Below, piece after piece: positions 23,311-34,472 of a stretch of 64,000 bases of DNA. The stretch spans positions 1 to 64,000 of the forward strand of contig NZ_BHVX01000013.1 in assembly GCF_003851545.1 (NCBI RefSeq), given 5' to 3'. Source of the stretch: Ralstonia sp. SET104 (GTDB lineage Bacteria; Pseudomonadota; Gammaproteobacteria; Burkholderiales; Burkholderiaceae). The notes under the pieces are model-generated. The model made no database searches, was not told the DNA's origin, and was given only the letters and a program-made list of their open reading frames with translations. The position numbers were made by a program, and so were the translations under genes. How positions within the stretch are numbered: position 1 is the first letter of the stretch; every line of letters starts with the position of its first letter.

Positions 23311-23392
23311 CAAATTAACTAAGCAATAGGCTGAAGGTAGACTATCTTCCATGGTGAGCCCCATCGCTCACCTCCAAACCATGGAGTCAGTC

Positions 23393-23467
23393 ATGTCTTT
23401 GCACCTTGCCTCAAACGCTGTTGCGACCGTGCTGGAATGGCTCGCCGCCTATGGTGAATCGCGCTGA
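23393..23467 (+). CDS. short open reading frame ahead of dps (24 codons)
   Basis: ATG 23393 has GGAG 8 bp upstream and encodes MSLHLASNAVATVLEWLAAY followed by GESR and TGA. It lies after a 7-bp hairpin GGTGAGC/GCTCACC (23353-23372) that itself sits between two CCATGG sequences. It may be a leader peptide or a chance frame. Confidence 0.35.
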   Translation: MSLHLASNAVATVLEWLAAYGESR

Positions 23468-23544
23468 TCGGATGGCTGTAAGAGGTGGCCCTCACCTGTG
23501 GTGTGGGACGCCAGGACGGCGCAGGGTCGCAAGGAGAAAGAATC

Positions 23545-23787
23545 GTGGCAATGGTGCGAATGTTTGTTTCGGAATGGCAGGGGTTTGTGGGCACCGTGCG
23601 CGCTTCGCAAGCTGAGGTGCCGACGCTGTCTGGCATGCCTGGCAGTGCAGCCGGTGGCTGCGGCATGCGTGTCGCAGAATCCGCCCGCCTGCAACGCAAG
23701 TGGGTGCGCAAGCAGATCGGTCTGACCATCGTGGCCGCCGGCGCTACGATCGTGCTCCTGCACGGTATCGTGCAGTTGAGCGCCTGA
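23545..23787 (+). CDS. small single-pass membrane protein (80 aa)
   Basis: GTG 23545 was chosen because AAGGAG lies 8 bp upstream; ATG 23551 is the alternative. The C-terminal segment QIGLTIVAAGATIVLLHGIV is a membrane helix near the end. The N-terminal 55 residues are soluble with RLQRKWVRKQ just before the helix, giving a positive-inside cytoplasmic N terminus. Family not recognised. It is 160 bp upstream of dps in the same orientation and may belong to the peroxide-induced transcript. Confidence 0.55.
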   Translation: MAMVRMFVSEWQGFVGTVRASQAEVPTLSGMPGSAAGGCGMRVAESARLQRKWVRKQIGLTIVAAGATIVLLHGIVQLSA

Positions 23788-23947
23788 TTGTTCAGTTGCC
23801 ACCCGCGTTGCGTTTCGTCACGGGACGAGGCGACGATCGGAACTTGCCGCGCGAGTGGCAACCGAAAGAGGGCCTGGCGCACGCACGGCCCGACGCTGAA
23901 TCAGCGGGCATCGCGTTTTTTCACACCACTTCAATAGGGGAATCCAG

Positions 23948-24448
23948 ATGGCAAAGAAGAACAGCGGCGCGACTGCCGCCGCCCAGATCAACATCGGCAT
24001 TGCTGACAAGGATCGCAAGAAGATCGCCGAAGGCTTGTCGCGCCTGCTGGCCGATACCTACTCGCTCTATCTGAAGACGCATTACTTCCACTGGAACGTG
24101 ACCGGCCCGATGTTCAACACGCTGCATCTGATGTTCGAGACGCAGTACAACGAACTGTGGAATGCCGTCGACCCGGTGGCCGAGCGTATCCGCGCACTGG
24201 GTTATCCGGCGCCGGGCTCGTATTCGGAGTTCGCCAAGCTGTCGTCGATTCCGGAATCGAAGGGCATTCCTGAGGCGATGGACATGGTGCGCGAGCTGGT
24301 GGCCGGCCACGAAGCCGTGACGCGCACCGCCCGCAGCCTGTTCCCGGATGTCGACAAGGCCGCTGACGAACCGACCGCTGATCTGCTGACGCAACGTATG
24401 GACACGCACGAAAAGACCGCGTGGATGCTGCGCTCGCTTCTGGCATAA
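23948..24448 (+). CDS. dps: Dps ferritin-like DNA-protecting protein
   Basis: The protein is 166 aa (typical size). A Lys-rich N-terminal tail (MAKKNSG) precedes a four-helix ferritin fold. Ferroxidase-site residues are visible in [20 protein letters not shown] and in [15 protein letters not shown] (D and E). Dps forms dodecamers that oxidise and store iron using hydrogen peroxide and coat DNA. It is followed by katG on the same strand, an arrangement expected for OxyR control. Confidence 0.97.
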   Translation: MAKKNSGATAAAQINIGIADKDRKKIAEGLSRLLADTYSLYLKTHYFHWNVTGPMFNTLHLMFETQYNELWNAVDPVAERIRALGYPAPGSYSEFAKLSSIPESKGIPEAMDMVRELVAGHEAVTRTARSLFPDVDKAADEPTADLLTQRMDTHEKTAWMLRSLLA

Positions 24449-24459
24449 GACTGGCTTGA

Positions 24460-26736
<2,277 letters not shown>

Positions 26737-26768
26737 GCCTGAATCCTCAACCCCAAGTCATCGGGACT

Positions 26769-26804
26769 AAAATGGCGCCTTGCCTCGTGCAGGCGCCATT
26801 TTTC
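26769..26804 (+). terminator. rho-independent terminator after katG
   Basis: AAAATGGCGCCT and AGGCGCCATTTT form a 12-bp stem with a 10-nt loop and a T-rich 3' side (TTTTTCTTT). It sits 33 bp after katG and 15 bp before ubiA, so ubiA needs readthrough or its own promoter. Confidence 0.85.
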
Positions 26805-26818
26805 TTTGGTGATTTCCC

Positions 26819-27694
26819 ATGCAATCGTCCGCTGCCCAACCCAGCCGCCTCATGCTCTACGCGCGCCTGATGCGCATGGACAAACCGATCGGCACGCTGC
26901 TGCTGCTGTGGCCGACGCTGTGGGCGCTGTGGATGGCCGCCGATGGGCATCCGCCGCCGTCGCTGGTGGCAATCTTCTCGGTCGGCACGTTCCTGATGCG
27001 CTCGGCCGGCTGTGCCGTCAATGATTGGGCAGACCGCGATTTCGACAAGCACGTCAAACGCACCAGAGAACGGCCGCTCACCGCTGGACTGATCGCCCCA
27101 TGGGAAGCACTGGCCGTGGCTGCGGCGCTGTCGCTCGTCGCTTTCACGCTGATCCTGCCGCTCAATGCGCTGACCAAGTGGATGTCGGTGGCGGCCATCG
27201 TGATTGCCGGCACGTATCCGTTCTTCAAGCGGTTCTTTGCGATTCCGCAGGCGTACCTGGGGATTGCGTTTGGGTTTGGGATTCCGATGGCGTACGCGGC
27301 GGTGCAGGATCAGGTGCCGGTGCTTGCGTGGCTGATGCTCGTGGCCAATGTGTTCTGGGCCATTGCCTACGACACGGCTTATGCGATGGTGGATCGTGAT
27401 GACGATCTGCTCATTGGCATCAAGACGTCGGCGATTACCTTCGGCCGCTATGACGTGGCGGCGATCATGCTCTGCTACGTCGGGTTTTTCGGGATCATGG
27501 CCTGGGCCGGCCATGTGATGGCGCTAGGTGTGGCGTATTGGATTGGGTTTGCTGCCGCCGTGGCGTTGGCGCTTTGGTATTACCCGATGCTGCAGACGCG
27601 GGATCGGATGAAGTGCTTCTTTGTTTTCCGGCATAACAACTGGCTGGGGGCTTGCTTGTTTGCCGGGGTGGCGGTTGGGTATTTGCTGCGCTAA
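26819..27694 (+). CDS. ubiA: 4-hydroxybenzoate polyprenyltransferase UbiA
   Basis: The protein is 291 aa with about eight or nine membrane segments. The two Asp-rich prenyl-diphosphate/Mg sites are present: [20 protein letters not shown] and [20 protein letters not shown]. It transfers the polyprenyl tail to 4-hydroxybenzoate in ubiquinone synthesis at the inner membrane. The start ATG 26819 lies directly after the katG terminator, with only a weak ribosome site. Confidence 0.97.
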   Translation: MQSSAAQPSRLMLYARLMRMDKPIGTLLLLWPTLWALWMAADGHPPPSLVAIFSVGTFLMRSAGCAVNDWADRDFDKHVKRTRERPLTAGLIAPWEALAVAAALSLVAFTLILPLNALTKWMSVAAIVIAGTYPFFKRFFAIPQAYLGIAFGFGIPMAYAAVQDQVPVLAWLMLVANVFWAIAYDTAYAMVDRDDDLLIGIKTSAITFGRYDVAAIMLCYVGFFGIMAWAGHVMALGVAYWIGFAAAVALALWYYPMLQTRDRMKCFFVFRHNNWLGACLFAGVAVGYLLR

Positions 27695-27699
27695 GGCGC

Positions 27700-27748
27700 T
27701 AGTGGCGTCCCTTTCGTTCCCTGCAGGAGGGCGAAAGGGACGCCACTA
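27700..27748. terminator. bidirectional terminator between ubiA and proC
   Basis: TAGTGGCGTCCCTTTCG and its exact complement form a 17-bp stem around a 15-nt loop, between two convergent genes (stops at 27694 and 27784). Confidence 0.85.
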
Positions 27749-27783
27749 ACACAACCCGTCACCAAAAACCCAGTTCCAAAACC

Positions 27784-28608
27784 TCAATCCCGCCCAAACT
27801 CCTCACCCATCTCCTTACCGCGAGCCGCCGCGGCATGCATGGCCTGCACAAAGGCCGCCTTGATGCCAGCACCTTCCATTGCAGTGAGCGCCGCATAGGT
27901 CGTACCGCCCTTGGAGGTCACGCGCTCGCGCAGCACTTCAACCGGTTCAGTCGATTGCCCGGCCAGCGTGGCAGCGCCAATAAACGTCTCCACCGCCAAC
28001 GTGCGCCCATCTTCAGCCGATAGCCCCAGCTCTTGAGCCGCCTGCTGCATCGCCTCTATGAAATAGAACACATAGGCCGGGCCGCTACCCGAGATGGCCG
28101 TCACCGCATCAATCTGCGCCTCGGCAGGTACCCACACACTCTTGCCGACAGCGTTGGCAACAGCGCTGGCCGTCGCGCGATCACGCTCCGACAGACCGGC
28201 GTTGGCCGCCAGACCCGTCATGCCAAGGCCTGACAACGCAGGTGTATTGGGCATCGCGCGCACAACACGCACATGGTCATTCAGCCAGCGCGACAGATCC
28301 TGGATACGAATACCCGCCGCCACCGACAGCACCAGGCTGTCACGCAGATGCGGCGCCAGTTGCGCACACACCTCACGCATCTGCTGCGGCTTCACGGCCA
28401 GGACGATCACGTCGCGGTCGGCCAGCTCGGCCCCCGGGGCAGCAGCGGTGCGGACACCCCAGGTTTGTTCAGCGCGGCTGCGGGCCGGCTCGGTCGGGTC
28501 AACCACCACAATGTTGGCGCCGTGCGCGCCCTTGGCAATCAGGCCGCCGATAAGGGCCGCCGCCATGTTGCCGCCGCCGATGAAGCCGAGTTTCAGAGTG
28601 TCGAGCAT
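27784..28608 (-). CDS. proC: pyrroline-5-carboxylate reductase
   Basis: The protein is 274 aa. The N-terminal Rossmann motif is KLGFIGGGNMAAALIGGLIA, and VLAVKPQQM follows. The C-terminal dimer domain contains the family signature region (AISGSGPAYVFYFIEAMQQA, then ERVTSKGGTTYAAL). It carries out the NAD(P)H-dependent last step of proline synthesis in the cytoplasm. It lies just downstream of yggS on the same strand with a 30-bp gap, the common yggS-proC pairing. Confidence 0.97.
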   Translation of the reverse strand: MLDTLKLGFIGGGNMAAALIGGLIAKGAHGANIVVVDPTEPARSRAEQTWGVRTAAAPGAELADRDVIVLAVKPQQMREVCAQLAPHLRDSLVLSVAAGIRIQDLSRWLNDHVRVVRAMPNTPALSGLGMTGLAANAGLSERDRATASAVANAVGKSVWVPAEAQIDAVTAISGSGPAYVFYFIEAMQQAAQELGLSAEDGRTLAVETFIGAATLAGQSTEPVEVLRERVTSKGGTTYAALTAMEGAGIKAAFVQAMHAAAARGKEMGEEFGRD

Positions 28609-28638
28609 GAGAGTGATGGTGAAAGAGAAAGCAGGAAT

Positions 28639-29355
28639 TCAGGCGTTTGCATAATGTCGCGCGCCGAAGATGGCACTGCCGACGCGCACGATGGTGGCGC
28701 CCTCTGCCACTGCATCTTCCAGGTCGGCGGACATGCCCATCGATAGCGTATCGAGCGGGATGCCGGCCTCGCGCAGCCGATCCGCCAGCACGCGCAGATC
28801 GGCAAAAGGCTGGCGCTGGGCGGCGGGATCGTCGCTGGGCTCAGGCACAGCCATCAGGCCGCGCAGTTGCAGGCGGGGCAGGGCCGTCACAGCGCGCGCC
28901 ACAGCCAGCACTTCGCCAAAATCGGGCGGCAATCCATGCTTGCTGGCCTGGCGACTGACGTTGATTTCCAGGCAGACCTGCAAAGGTGGAAGATGGTCGG
29001 GGCGCTGGGCCGAGAGGCGTTCGGCAATTTTGAGCCGGTCGACGCTGTGCACCCAATCGAACTGCTCCGCCACGGCGCGCGTTTTGTTGCTTTGCAGCGG
29101 GCCGATGAAGTGCCAGTGGATCGGGTCGGCACCCGTGCGCAGGTCGGCCAGCGCGTCGATCTTGGCGATGCCTTCCTGCACGTAGTTTTCGCCGAAAAGG
29201 CGTTGGCCGGCGGCATGCGCGGCGCGTACGGCATCGGCGTCGAACGTCTTGGAAACGGCCAGCAATGTGACACCCGCAGCATCGCGCGAAGCCAGTGTGC
29301 AGGCCGTTGTGATCCGTTGACGCACGGCTTGCAAGTTGGCTGCGATTACAGACAT
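28639..29355 (-). CDS. yggS: PLP homeostasis protein (YggS/PROSC)
   Basis: The protein is 238 aa from ATG 29355 (MSVIAANLQAVRQRI). It has the alanine-racemase-like barrel with the PLP lysine in TLLAVSKTFDADAV. Conserved parts are GENYVQEGIAKI, WHFIGPLQSNKTRAVAE and LSMGMSADLEDAVAEGATIV. It binds pyridoxal phosphate and keeps free vitamin B6 and amino-acid pools balanced; no enzymatic reaction is known. It forms a unit with proC and is divergent from pilT. Confidence 0.95.
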   Translation of the reverse strand: MSVIAANLQAVRQRITTACTLASRDAAGVTLLAVSKTFDADAVRAAHAAGQRLFGENYVQEGIAKIDALADLRTGADPIHWHFIGPLQSNKTRAVAEQFDWVHSVDRLKIAERLSAQRPDHLPPLQVCLEINVSRQASKHGLPPDFGEVLAVARAVTALPRLQLRGLMAVPEPSDDPAAQRQPFADLRVLADRLREAGIPLDTLSMGMSADLEDAVAEGATIVRVGSAIFGARHYANA

Positions 29356-29477
29356 AATCCGGCGACGTTTGTTACAAATAAACAAGGTTCCGGCACGTCA
29401 AATCAACGGCTCGGAGCGCGTCTGGAGGCGCCATTGCGACGCCCGGGCGACATAAAAAAGTCGGGGGTCATTATAAG

Positions 29478-30521
29478 ATGGACATCGCGCAGCTTTTGGC
29501 GTTTTCCGCCAAGAACAAGGCGTCGGACTTGCACCTGTCGGCCGGACTGCCGCCGATGATCCGGATCCATGGCGACATGCGCCGGATCAACGTGCCGCCG
29601 CTGACGCACCAAGACGTGCACTCCATGGTGTACGACATCATGAGCGACGGGCAGCGCAAGGTCTACGAAGAAAACCTGGAAGTCGACTTCTCGTTTGAGA
29701 TCCCGGGCCTCTCGCGCTTTCGGGTCAACGCTTTCAACCAGAACCGCGGCGCTTCGGCCGTGTTCCGGACGATTCCGTCCAAGGTGCTGTCGCTGGATGA
29801 CCTGAAGGCGCCTGCCGTGTTTGCCGATCTGTCGATGAAGCCGCGCGGCCTGGTGCTTGTCACCGGCCCGACCGGTTCGGGCAAGTCGACCACGCTGGCG
29901 GCGATGGTCAACCACCGCAACGAAAACGACATGGGCCACATCCTCACGGTGGAGGACCCGATCGAATTCGTGCACGAATCCAAGAAGAGCCTGATCAACC
30001 AGCGCGAACTCGGGCCGCATACGCACTCGTTCGCCAATGCGTTGAAGTCTGCACTGCGTGAAGACCCGGACGTCGTCCTGGTTGGCGAATTGCGTGATCT
30101 GGAAACCATCCGCCTGGCGCTTACCGCGGCAGAAACGGGCCACTTGGTGTTCGGCACGCTGCACACCAGCTCGGCGGCCAAGACCATCGACCGGGTCGTC
30201 GACGTGTTCCCGTCGGACGAGAAGGAGATGGTCCGAACCATGCTTTCCGAATCGCTGGAGGCGGTGATCTCGCAGACGCTGCTCAAGACGCGCGACGGCT
30301 CGGGCCGGATTGCGGCGCATGAGATCATGATCGCCACGCCGGCCATCCGCCATTTGATCCGCGAGAACAAGATCTCGCAGATGTACTCCATGATGCAGAC
30401 CAGCAGCGGCATGGGCATGCAGACGCTCGACCAGTGTCTGGGCGATCTCATCAAGCGCTCGGCGATCAACTACGCAGACGCACGCGCTATCGCCAAGAAC
30501 CCGGACGCGTTCGCTAGCTGA
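29478..30521 (+). CDS. pilT: type IV pilus retraction ATPase PilT
   Basis: The protein is 347 aa. The N-terminal PAS-like domain has LLAFSAKNKASDLHLSAGLP. The ATPase domain has Walker A GPTGSGKSTTLAAMV, the Asp box TVEDPIEFVHES, Walker B DPDVVLVGELRDLETIRLAL and the His box GHLVFGTLHTSSAAKTIDRV. The C-terminal AIRHLIRENKISQMYSMMQT is the retraction-linked AIRNLIRE-type motif. It forms the hexameric motor that disassembles pili. Start ATG 29478; pilU follows after 53 bp. Confidence 0.97.
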   Translation: MDIAQLLAFSAKNKASDLHLSAGLPPMIRIHGDMRRINVPPLTHQDVHSMVYDIMSDGQRKVYEENLEVDFSFEIPGLSRFRVNAFNQNRGASAVFRTIPSKVLSLDDLKAPAVFADLSMKPRGLVLVTGPTGSGKSTTLAAMVNHRNENDMGHILTVEDPIEFVHESKKSLINQRELGPHTHSFANALKSALREDPDVVLVGELRDLETIRLALTAAETGHLVFGTLHTSSAAKTIDRVVDVFPSDEKEMVRTMLSESLEAVISQTLLKTRDGSGRIAAHEIMIATPAIRHLIRENKISQMYSMMQTSSGMGMQTLDQCLGDLIKRSAINYADARAIAKNPDAFAS

Positions 30522-30574
30522 CGCATTGACGGTCGCCACTGCGACCTATCATCGATTTCAAGGAGGGGCACGCC

Positions 30575-31714
30575 ATGCTGGACCGCGAAGCCGCCACCAA
30601 ATACATCCACGAACTTTTGCAGTTGATGGTGAGCAGCCGTGGCTCGGACTTGTTCATCACGTCAGATTTTCCGCCCGCCATCAAGGTGGACGGCAAAATC
30701 ACGCCGATCTCGCAGCAGCCGCTGAACGCGGGCCAGGCCATCGGTCTGGTCAAGGCGATCATGAACGAGAAGCAACTGCGCGAGTACGAAGAAAGCTCCG
30801 AGTGCAACTTCGCTATCACGGCGCCGGGCGCCGGGCGTTTTCGTGTGTCGGCGTTCATACAGCAGGGCCGCGCGGGCATGGTGCTGCGGACCATCAACAC
30901 GAAGATCCCGACGCTGGGCGAGTTGGATCTGCCGCCGCTGCTCAATGAGATCGTGATGAGCAAGCGCGGCCTGGTGATCGTGGTGGGCGCCACGGGCTCG
31001 GGCAAGTCGACCTCGCTGGCGGCCATGGTGGGCCATCGCAACGCGAATTCGTACGGCCACATCATCACCATTGAAGACCCGGTGGAATACGTGCACGCGC
31101 ACCAGAACTGCGTGGTCACGCAGCGCGAGGTGGGCGTCGATACCGAGTCGTGGCACGTGGCCCTGAAGAACACGCTGCGTCAGGCACCGGATGTGATTCT
31201 GATTGGCGAAATCCGGGATCGCGACACGATGGAATACGCCATTCAGTATGCGGAAACCGGCCACCTGTGTCTGGCCACGCTGCACGCGAACAGCTCGAAC
31301 CAGGCCATCGACCGGATCATCAACTTCTTCCCCGAAGAGAAGCGTCAGCAACTGCTGATCGACTTGTCTTTGAACCTGCGCGCCATGATTGCGCAGCGCC
31401 TGTTGCCGCGTAATGGCAAGAAGGGCCGCGTGCCGGCGGTCGAGATCATGTTGGCCACGCCGCTGGTACAGGACCTCATCTTCAAGGGCGAAGTGCACGA
31501 ACTGAAAGAGGTGATGAAGAAATCGCGCGAGCAGGGGATGATTTCGTTCGACCAAGCGCTGTTCGAGCTGTACGAGGAAGGCAAAATCACGTACGAAGAT
31601 GCACTGCGCAATGCAGACTCGCTCAACGACTTGCGCCTGCAGATCAAGCTGCATAGCAAGCGCGGTGGCCAGACCGACCTCTCGGCCGGTACCGAGCACT
31701 TGAACGTGGTGTGA
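30575..31714 (+). CDS. pilU: PilT-like accessory retraction ATPase PilU
   Basis: The protein is 379 aa from ATG 30575 with AAGGAGGGGC upstream. It begins with SSRGSDLFITSDFPPAIKVD. Walker A is VGATGSGKSTSLAAMVGH, Walker B is APDVILIGEIRDRDTMEYAI, and it lacks the PilT AIRNLIRE motif, having ATPLVQDLIFKGEVHELKEV instead. PilU works with PilT in pilus retraction and DNA uptake. It follows pilT directly, as in many Proteobacteria. Confidence 0.96.
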   Translation: MLDREAATKYIHELLQLMVSSRGSDLFITSDFPPAIKVDGKITPISQQPLNAGQAIGLVKAIMNEKQLREYEESSECNFAITAPGAGRFRVSAFIQQGRAGMVLRTINTKIPTLGELDLPPLLNEIVMSKRGLVIVVGATGSGKSTSLAAMVGHRNANSYGHIITIEDPVEYVHAHQNCVVTQREVGVDTESWHVALKNTLRQAPDVILIGEIRDRDTMEYAIQYAETGHLCLATLHANSSNQAIDRIINFFPEEKRQQLLIDLSLNLRAMIAQRLLPRNGKKGRVPAVEIMLATPLVQDLIFKGEVHELKEVMKKSREQGMISFDQALFELYEEGKITYEDALRNADSLNDLRLQIKLHSKRGGQTDLSAGTEHLNVV

Positions 31715-31747
31715 CGTAGTCAAATCACTACATCATTTGAGGTATTT

Positions 31748-31772
31748 TGGGGCGCATAACGTTTGCGCCCCA
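31748..31772 (+). terminator. hairpin after pilU
   Basis: TGGGGCGCA and TGCGCCCCA form a 9-bp stem with a 7-nt loop 33 bp after the pilU stop. It has no T-run, so termination strength is uncertain. Confidence 0.5.
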
Positions 31773-31916
31773 TACTGCGTCACCCAAAATTCATTCCGGT
31801 TCCTTAATATTTGACGAGAATTGCCGTTTGAAGGGCAAGCGCACGTCCCGGGTCTCATTGGAGGGCGTGCGTACTAAAACGATAAGTGCATCAGCAAATA
31901 CGGGTGGGTAGAAAAC

Positions 31917-32354
31917 GTGGCAAGCAAGCCGATACGCCTGCGCGCGCAAGCGGCGCGGGGCTTTACGCTGATTGAGTTGATGATCACGGTGGCGATCGTC
32001 GCCATCCTGGCCGCCATCGCTTATCCCAGCTACGTCCAATACATCGTCCGCTCCAATCGGGCAGCGGCGGAATCCTTCATGCAGGAAGTGGCGGCCGCGC
32101 AGGAGCGCTACCTGCTCGACAATCGAGCCTATGCGCCGGACTTGGCGGCTCTGCAGTACGCCAGCAACGTACCGGCCAACGTTGCGCCCAACTACACCTT
32201 CCTGCTGAGCGCCAGCAGCGTGCCGCCGTCATACCAACTGGCCGCGAATCCGAAAGGTTCGCAGCAGACGAACGACACCACGTGCGGCACGCTCACCCTG
32301 ACGAACACTGGTGCCAAGGCGGCTTCCACTGGCGCCTTGAACTGCTGGAAATGA
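31917..32354 (+). CDS. pilE: type IV pilin-like protein (PilE family)
   Basis: The protein is 145 aa from GTG 31917. A short basic leader ends ARG before the prepilin peptidase site FTLIELMITVAIVAILAAIA, with Glu at position 5 of the mature protein. The C-terminal disulfide pair is visible as TTCGTLTL and LNCWK. It is the first gene of the minor-pilin operon and probably a minor pilin rather than the major subunit. The stop overlaps a possible ATG of the next gene. Confidence 0.92.
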   Translation: MASKPIRLRAQAARGFTLIELMITVAIVAILAAIAYPSYVQYIVRSNRAAAESFMQEVAAAQERYLLDNRAYAPDLAALQYASNVPANVAPNYTFLLSASSVPPSYQLAANPKGSQQTNDTTCGTLTLTNTGAKAASTGALNCWK

Positions 32355-32362
32355 GGCAAGCC

Positions 32363-32836
32363 ATGGATACGCTGCGCAAGCCCACCCGAGGTTTCACGCT
32401 GACCGAGCTGATGGTCACGTTAGCCGTGCTCGCCATTCTCGTGACGATTGCCGTGCCGTCCTTCTCAGGCATGATCGCGACCCAGGCGACGCGCAATGCG
32501 TCGTTCGATTTGTCGTCAGCCGTGTCATTGGCGCGGGCGGAGGCGGTCAAACAGAACGCCATCGCAACGGTGTCGACTACCAGCAACTGGGCCGCCGGCT
32601 GGACGCTGAAGGTTGGCACATCCGCCACGTTGATTCGCACATTCGGCCCCTACAGCGGCGTCACCATTGCGACGAACAGTGGCACCACGCTGTCGTTCGG
32701 TAACGATGGCCGGCCCACCGCGGGCGGCGTCACGTTTCAGATTACGCCGACAGGTTCGTCGCAATCGGTTTCGCCGAGTTGTGTGCAGGTGGGCGGCACG
32801 GGACGCGTTGCCGTGGTTTCGGGGGCATGCACATGA
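32363..32836 (+). CDS. fimT: FimT/GspH-type minor pilin
   Basis: The protein is 157 aa from ATG 32363, which has GAGG 6 bp upstream; ATG 32351 overlaps the preceding stop and is an alternative. The prepilin motif is TRG-FTLTELMVTLAVLAILVT with Glu5. The pilin globular part follows, with GYYF-free GspH-like segments such as RAEAVKQNAIATVST, and C-terminal Cys residues (PSCVQVGG, SGACT). FimT initiates pilus assembly or binds DNA in competence. Confidence 0.9.
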   Translation: MDTLRKPTRGFTLTELMVTLAVLAILVTIAVPSFSGMIATQATRNASFDLSSAVSLARAEAVKQNAIATVSTTSNWAAGWTLKVGTSATLIRTFGPYSGVTIATNSGTTLSFGNDGRPTAGGVTFQITPTGSSQSVSPSCVQVGGTGRVAVVSGACT

Positions 32837-33429
32837 GCGACATCGCACGCTTGCTCCATCGCCGGTTGCGCAAGGCCGAGCAGCGCGGCTCGACCCTGAT
32901 CGAGATCCTGATCTCGGTGGTGATTTTGCTAGTGGCGCTGCTGGGCGCTGCCGGAATGATGGTGCGCTCGAACCAGTCGGAGATGGAGTCTTACCAGCGC
33001 GTGCAAGCCCTGACGCTGTTGCAGGACATGGCCGCGCGGATCAACGCCAACCGCCAGGTCGCTACGTGCTACGCGGTGGCGGGCACCACCACTACGGTTG
33101 GCACGGGTGGTACCTCGGCACCGAGTTGCACGACGGGCACGGCCGCGCAGAAAGCCACCGTGTCGACCGATTTTTCCGACTGGAATAAGGCGCTGCTCGG
33201 CAATACCGAGACCGCCGCAAGCGGTGCCGTTGCCCTTGGCACCATGATCGGCGCGCGCGGCTGTATCGATGCCGTTGACCCTGTTAACCAGATCTATCGC
33301 GTGACGGTCGTGTGGCAAGGCGTGATCAAGACCGTGGCGCCCTCGTTGCCATGCGGCAGCGGCAATTTCGGTGACGAAACCTACCGCCGCGCCATCAGCG
33401 TGCAGGTGCGAATGGGGGTGCTGTCATGA
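32833..33429 (+). CDS. pilV: minor pilin PilV
   Basis: The protein is 198 aa. The start ATG 32833 overlaps the fimT stop; an ATG two codons earlier is possible. A longer leader (MSDIARLLHRRLRKAEQRG) precedes STLIEILISVVILLVALLGA with Glu5. The DMAARINANR segment after the N-terminal helix is typical of PilV. It forms part of the pilus priming complex with PilW, PilX and PilY1. Confidence 0.92.
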   Translation: MSDIARLLHRRLRKAEQRGSTLIEILISVVILLVALLGAAGMMVRSNQSEMESYQRVQALTLLQDMAARINANRQVATCYAVAGTTTTVGTGGTSAPSCTTGTAAQKATVSTDFSDWNKALLGNTETAASGAVALGTMIGARGCIDAVDPVNQIYRVTVVWQGVIKTVAPSLPCGSGNFGDETYRRAISVQVRMGVLS

Positions 33430-34466
33430 CCCCAAATCGCACGTTGCGGCACCTGCAGCGCGGGATGTCGCTGATCGAACTGATGGTCGGCATGACGCTG
33501 GGGCTGTTGTTGCTCACCGCGCTGGCAAGCCTGTATGCGTCGACCTCGCAATCGCGCGTGCAACTGAGCAACAGCGCCACGCAGATCGAGAACGGCCGCT
33601 ATGCGCTCGACATCATCAGCCAGGAGGTCGGGCTCGGAGGCTTTCTCGGCGGTCTGAATCTGCTGGGTACCTCCGCACTTGCCACGCCCGATGTCTGCGC
33701 CGCTGCTACCAACGCCCTTGGCTTCAGCAATAGCCCGGCGACGGTGCCGGTGGCTATTTATGGTTACGCGCCGGGCGCGAACGCAGCGCCATGCCTGCCC
33801 AACCGGTGGGCCAATTCGGAGATCCTGGTGGTGCGGCGCGTGTCGAGCACCAAAATTCCGGCGAGTGCGGCCGTAGCGGGCCAAGCCTATCTGCAGGACT
33901 CTTTCTGCGGCACAGACACCGTGCCCTTCGTATTCAGCGCGACCCCGACAGACTTCACCCTCAGTGACAAGACCTGCAACAAGCGGGCGGATGTGCGCCA
34001 AGTCAGCGTGCGCGCGTTCTATCTCGCCACATGCGACCTCTGCGGCACGGGCGGCGACAGCATTCGCACGCTCAAGATGGTTGAATTTTCCAACGGCGCG
34101 ATGCAGCAGCCGCCCAACTCGATTGCCCAGGGCATCGACGACGTGCATTTTGCCTATGGCGTTGACGTGGACGGCAATGGCTCGCCCGATTGCTATGTCG
34201 CCGATCCGGGCGTCGACAACAGCACCGCGTGCCAAAACGTGGGCGGCTACAACTGGCTCGCCTCTGCCACGACCAACTGGAGCAACGTGACCGCCGTGCG
34301 CATCAACGTGCTTGCGCGCACGCTGAGCGCGTCACCGGGCTGGACGGATACGCGGTCCTACGACATGGGCCGCGGCACGCTCACCCCCTCTTTCAACGAT
34401 GGCTACAAGCGACATGTCTATGCAGAACTCGCGCGTGTTGCCAATGTTGCCGGCCCACGGGAGTAG
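33426..34466 (+). CDS. pilW: minor pilin PilW
   Basis: The protein is 346 aa, larger than other pilins, as expected for PilW. The leader MTPNRTLRHLQRG precedes MSLIELMVGMTLGLLLLTAL. The helix continues with QIENGRYALDIISQEVGLGG, a PilW hallmark. The start overlaps the pilV stop (ATGA), showing translational coupling. It is a component of the minor pilin initiation complex. Confidence 0.93.
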   Translation: MTPNRTLRHLQRGMSLIELMVGMTLGLLLLTALASLYASTSQSRVQLSNSATQIENGRYALDIISQEVGLGGFLGGLNLLGTSALATPDVCAAATNALGFSNSPATVPVAIYGYAPGANAAPCLPNRWANSEILVVRRVSSTKIPASAAVAGQAYLQDSFCGTDTVPFVFSATPTDFTLSDKTCNKRADVRQVSVRAFYLATCDLCGTGGDSIRTLKMVEFSNGAMQQPPNSIAQGIDDVHFAYGVDVDGNGSPDCYVADPGVDNSTACQNVGGYNWLASATTNWSNVTAVRINVLARTLSASPGWTDTRSYDMGRGTLTPSFNDGYKRHVYAELARVANVAGPRE

Positions 34467-34472
34467 GTAGCC

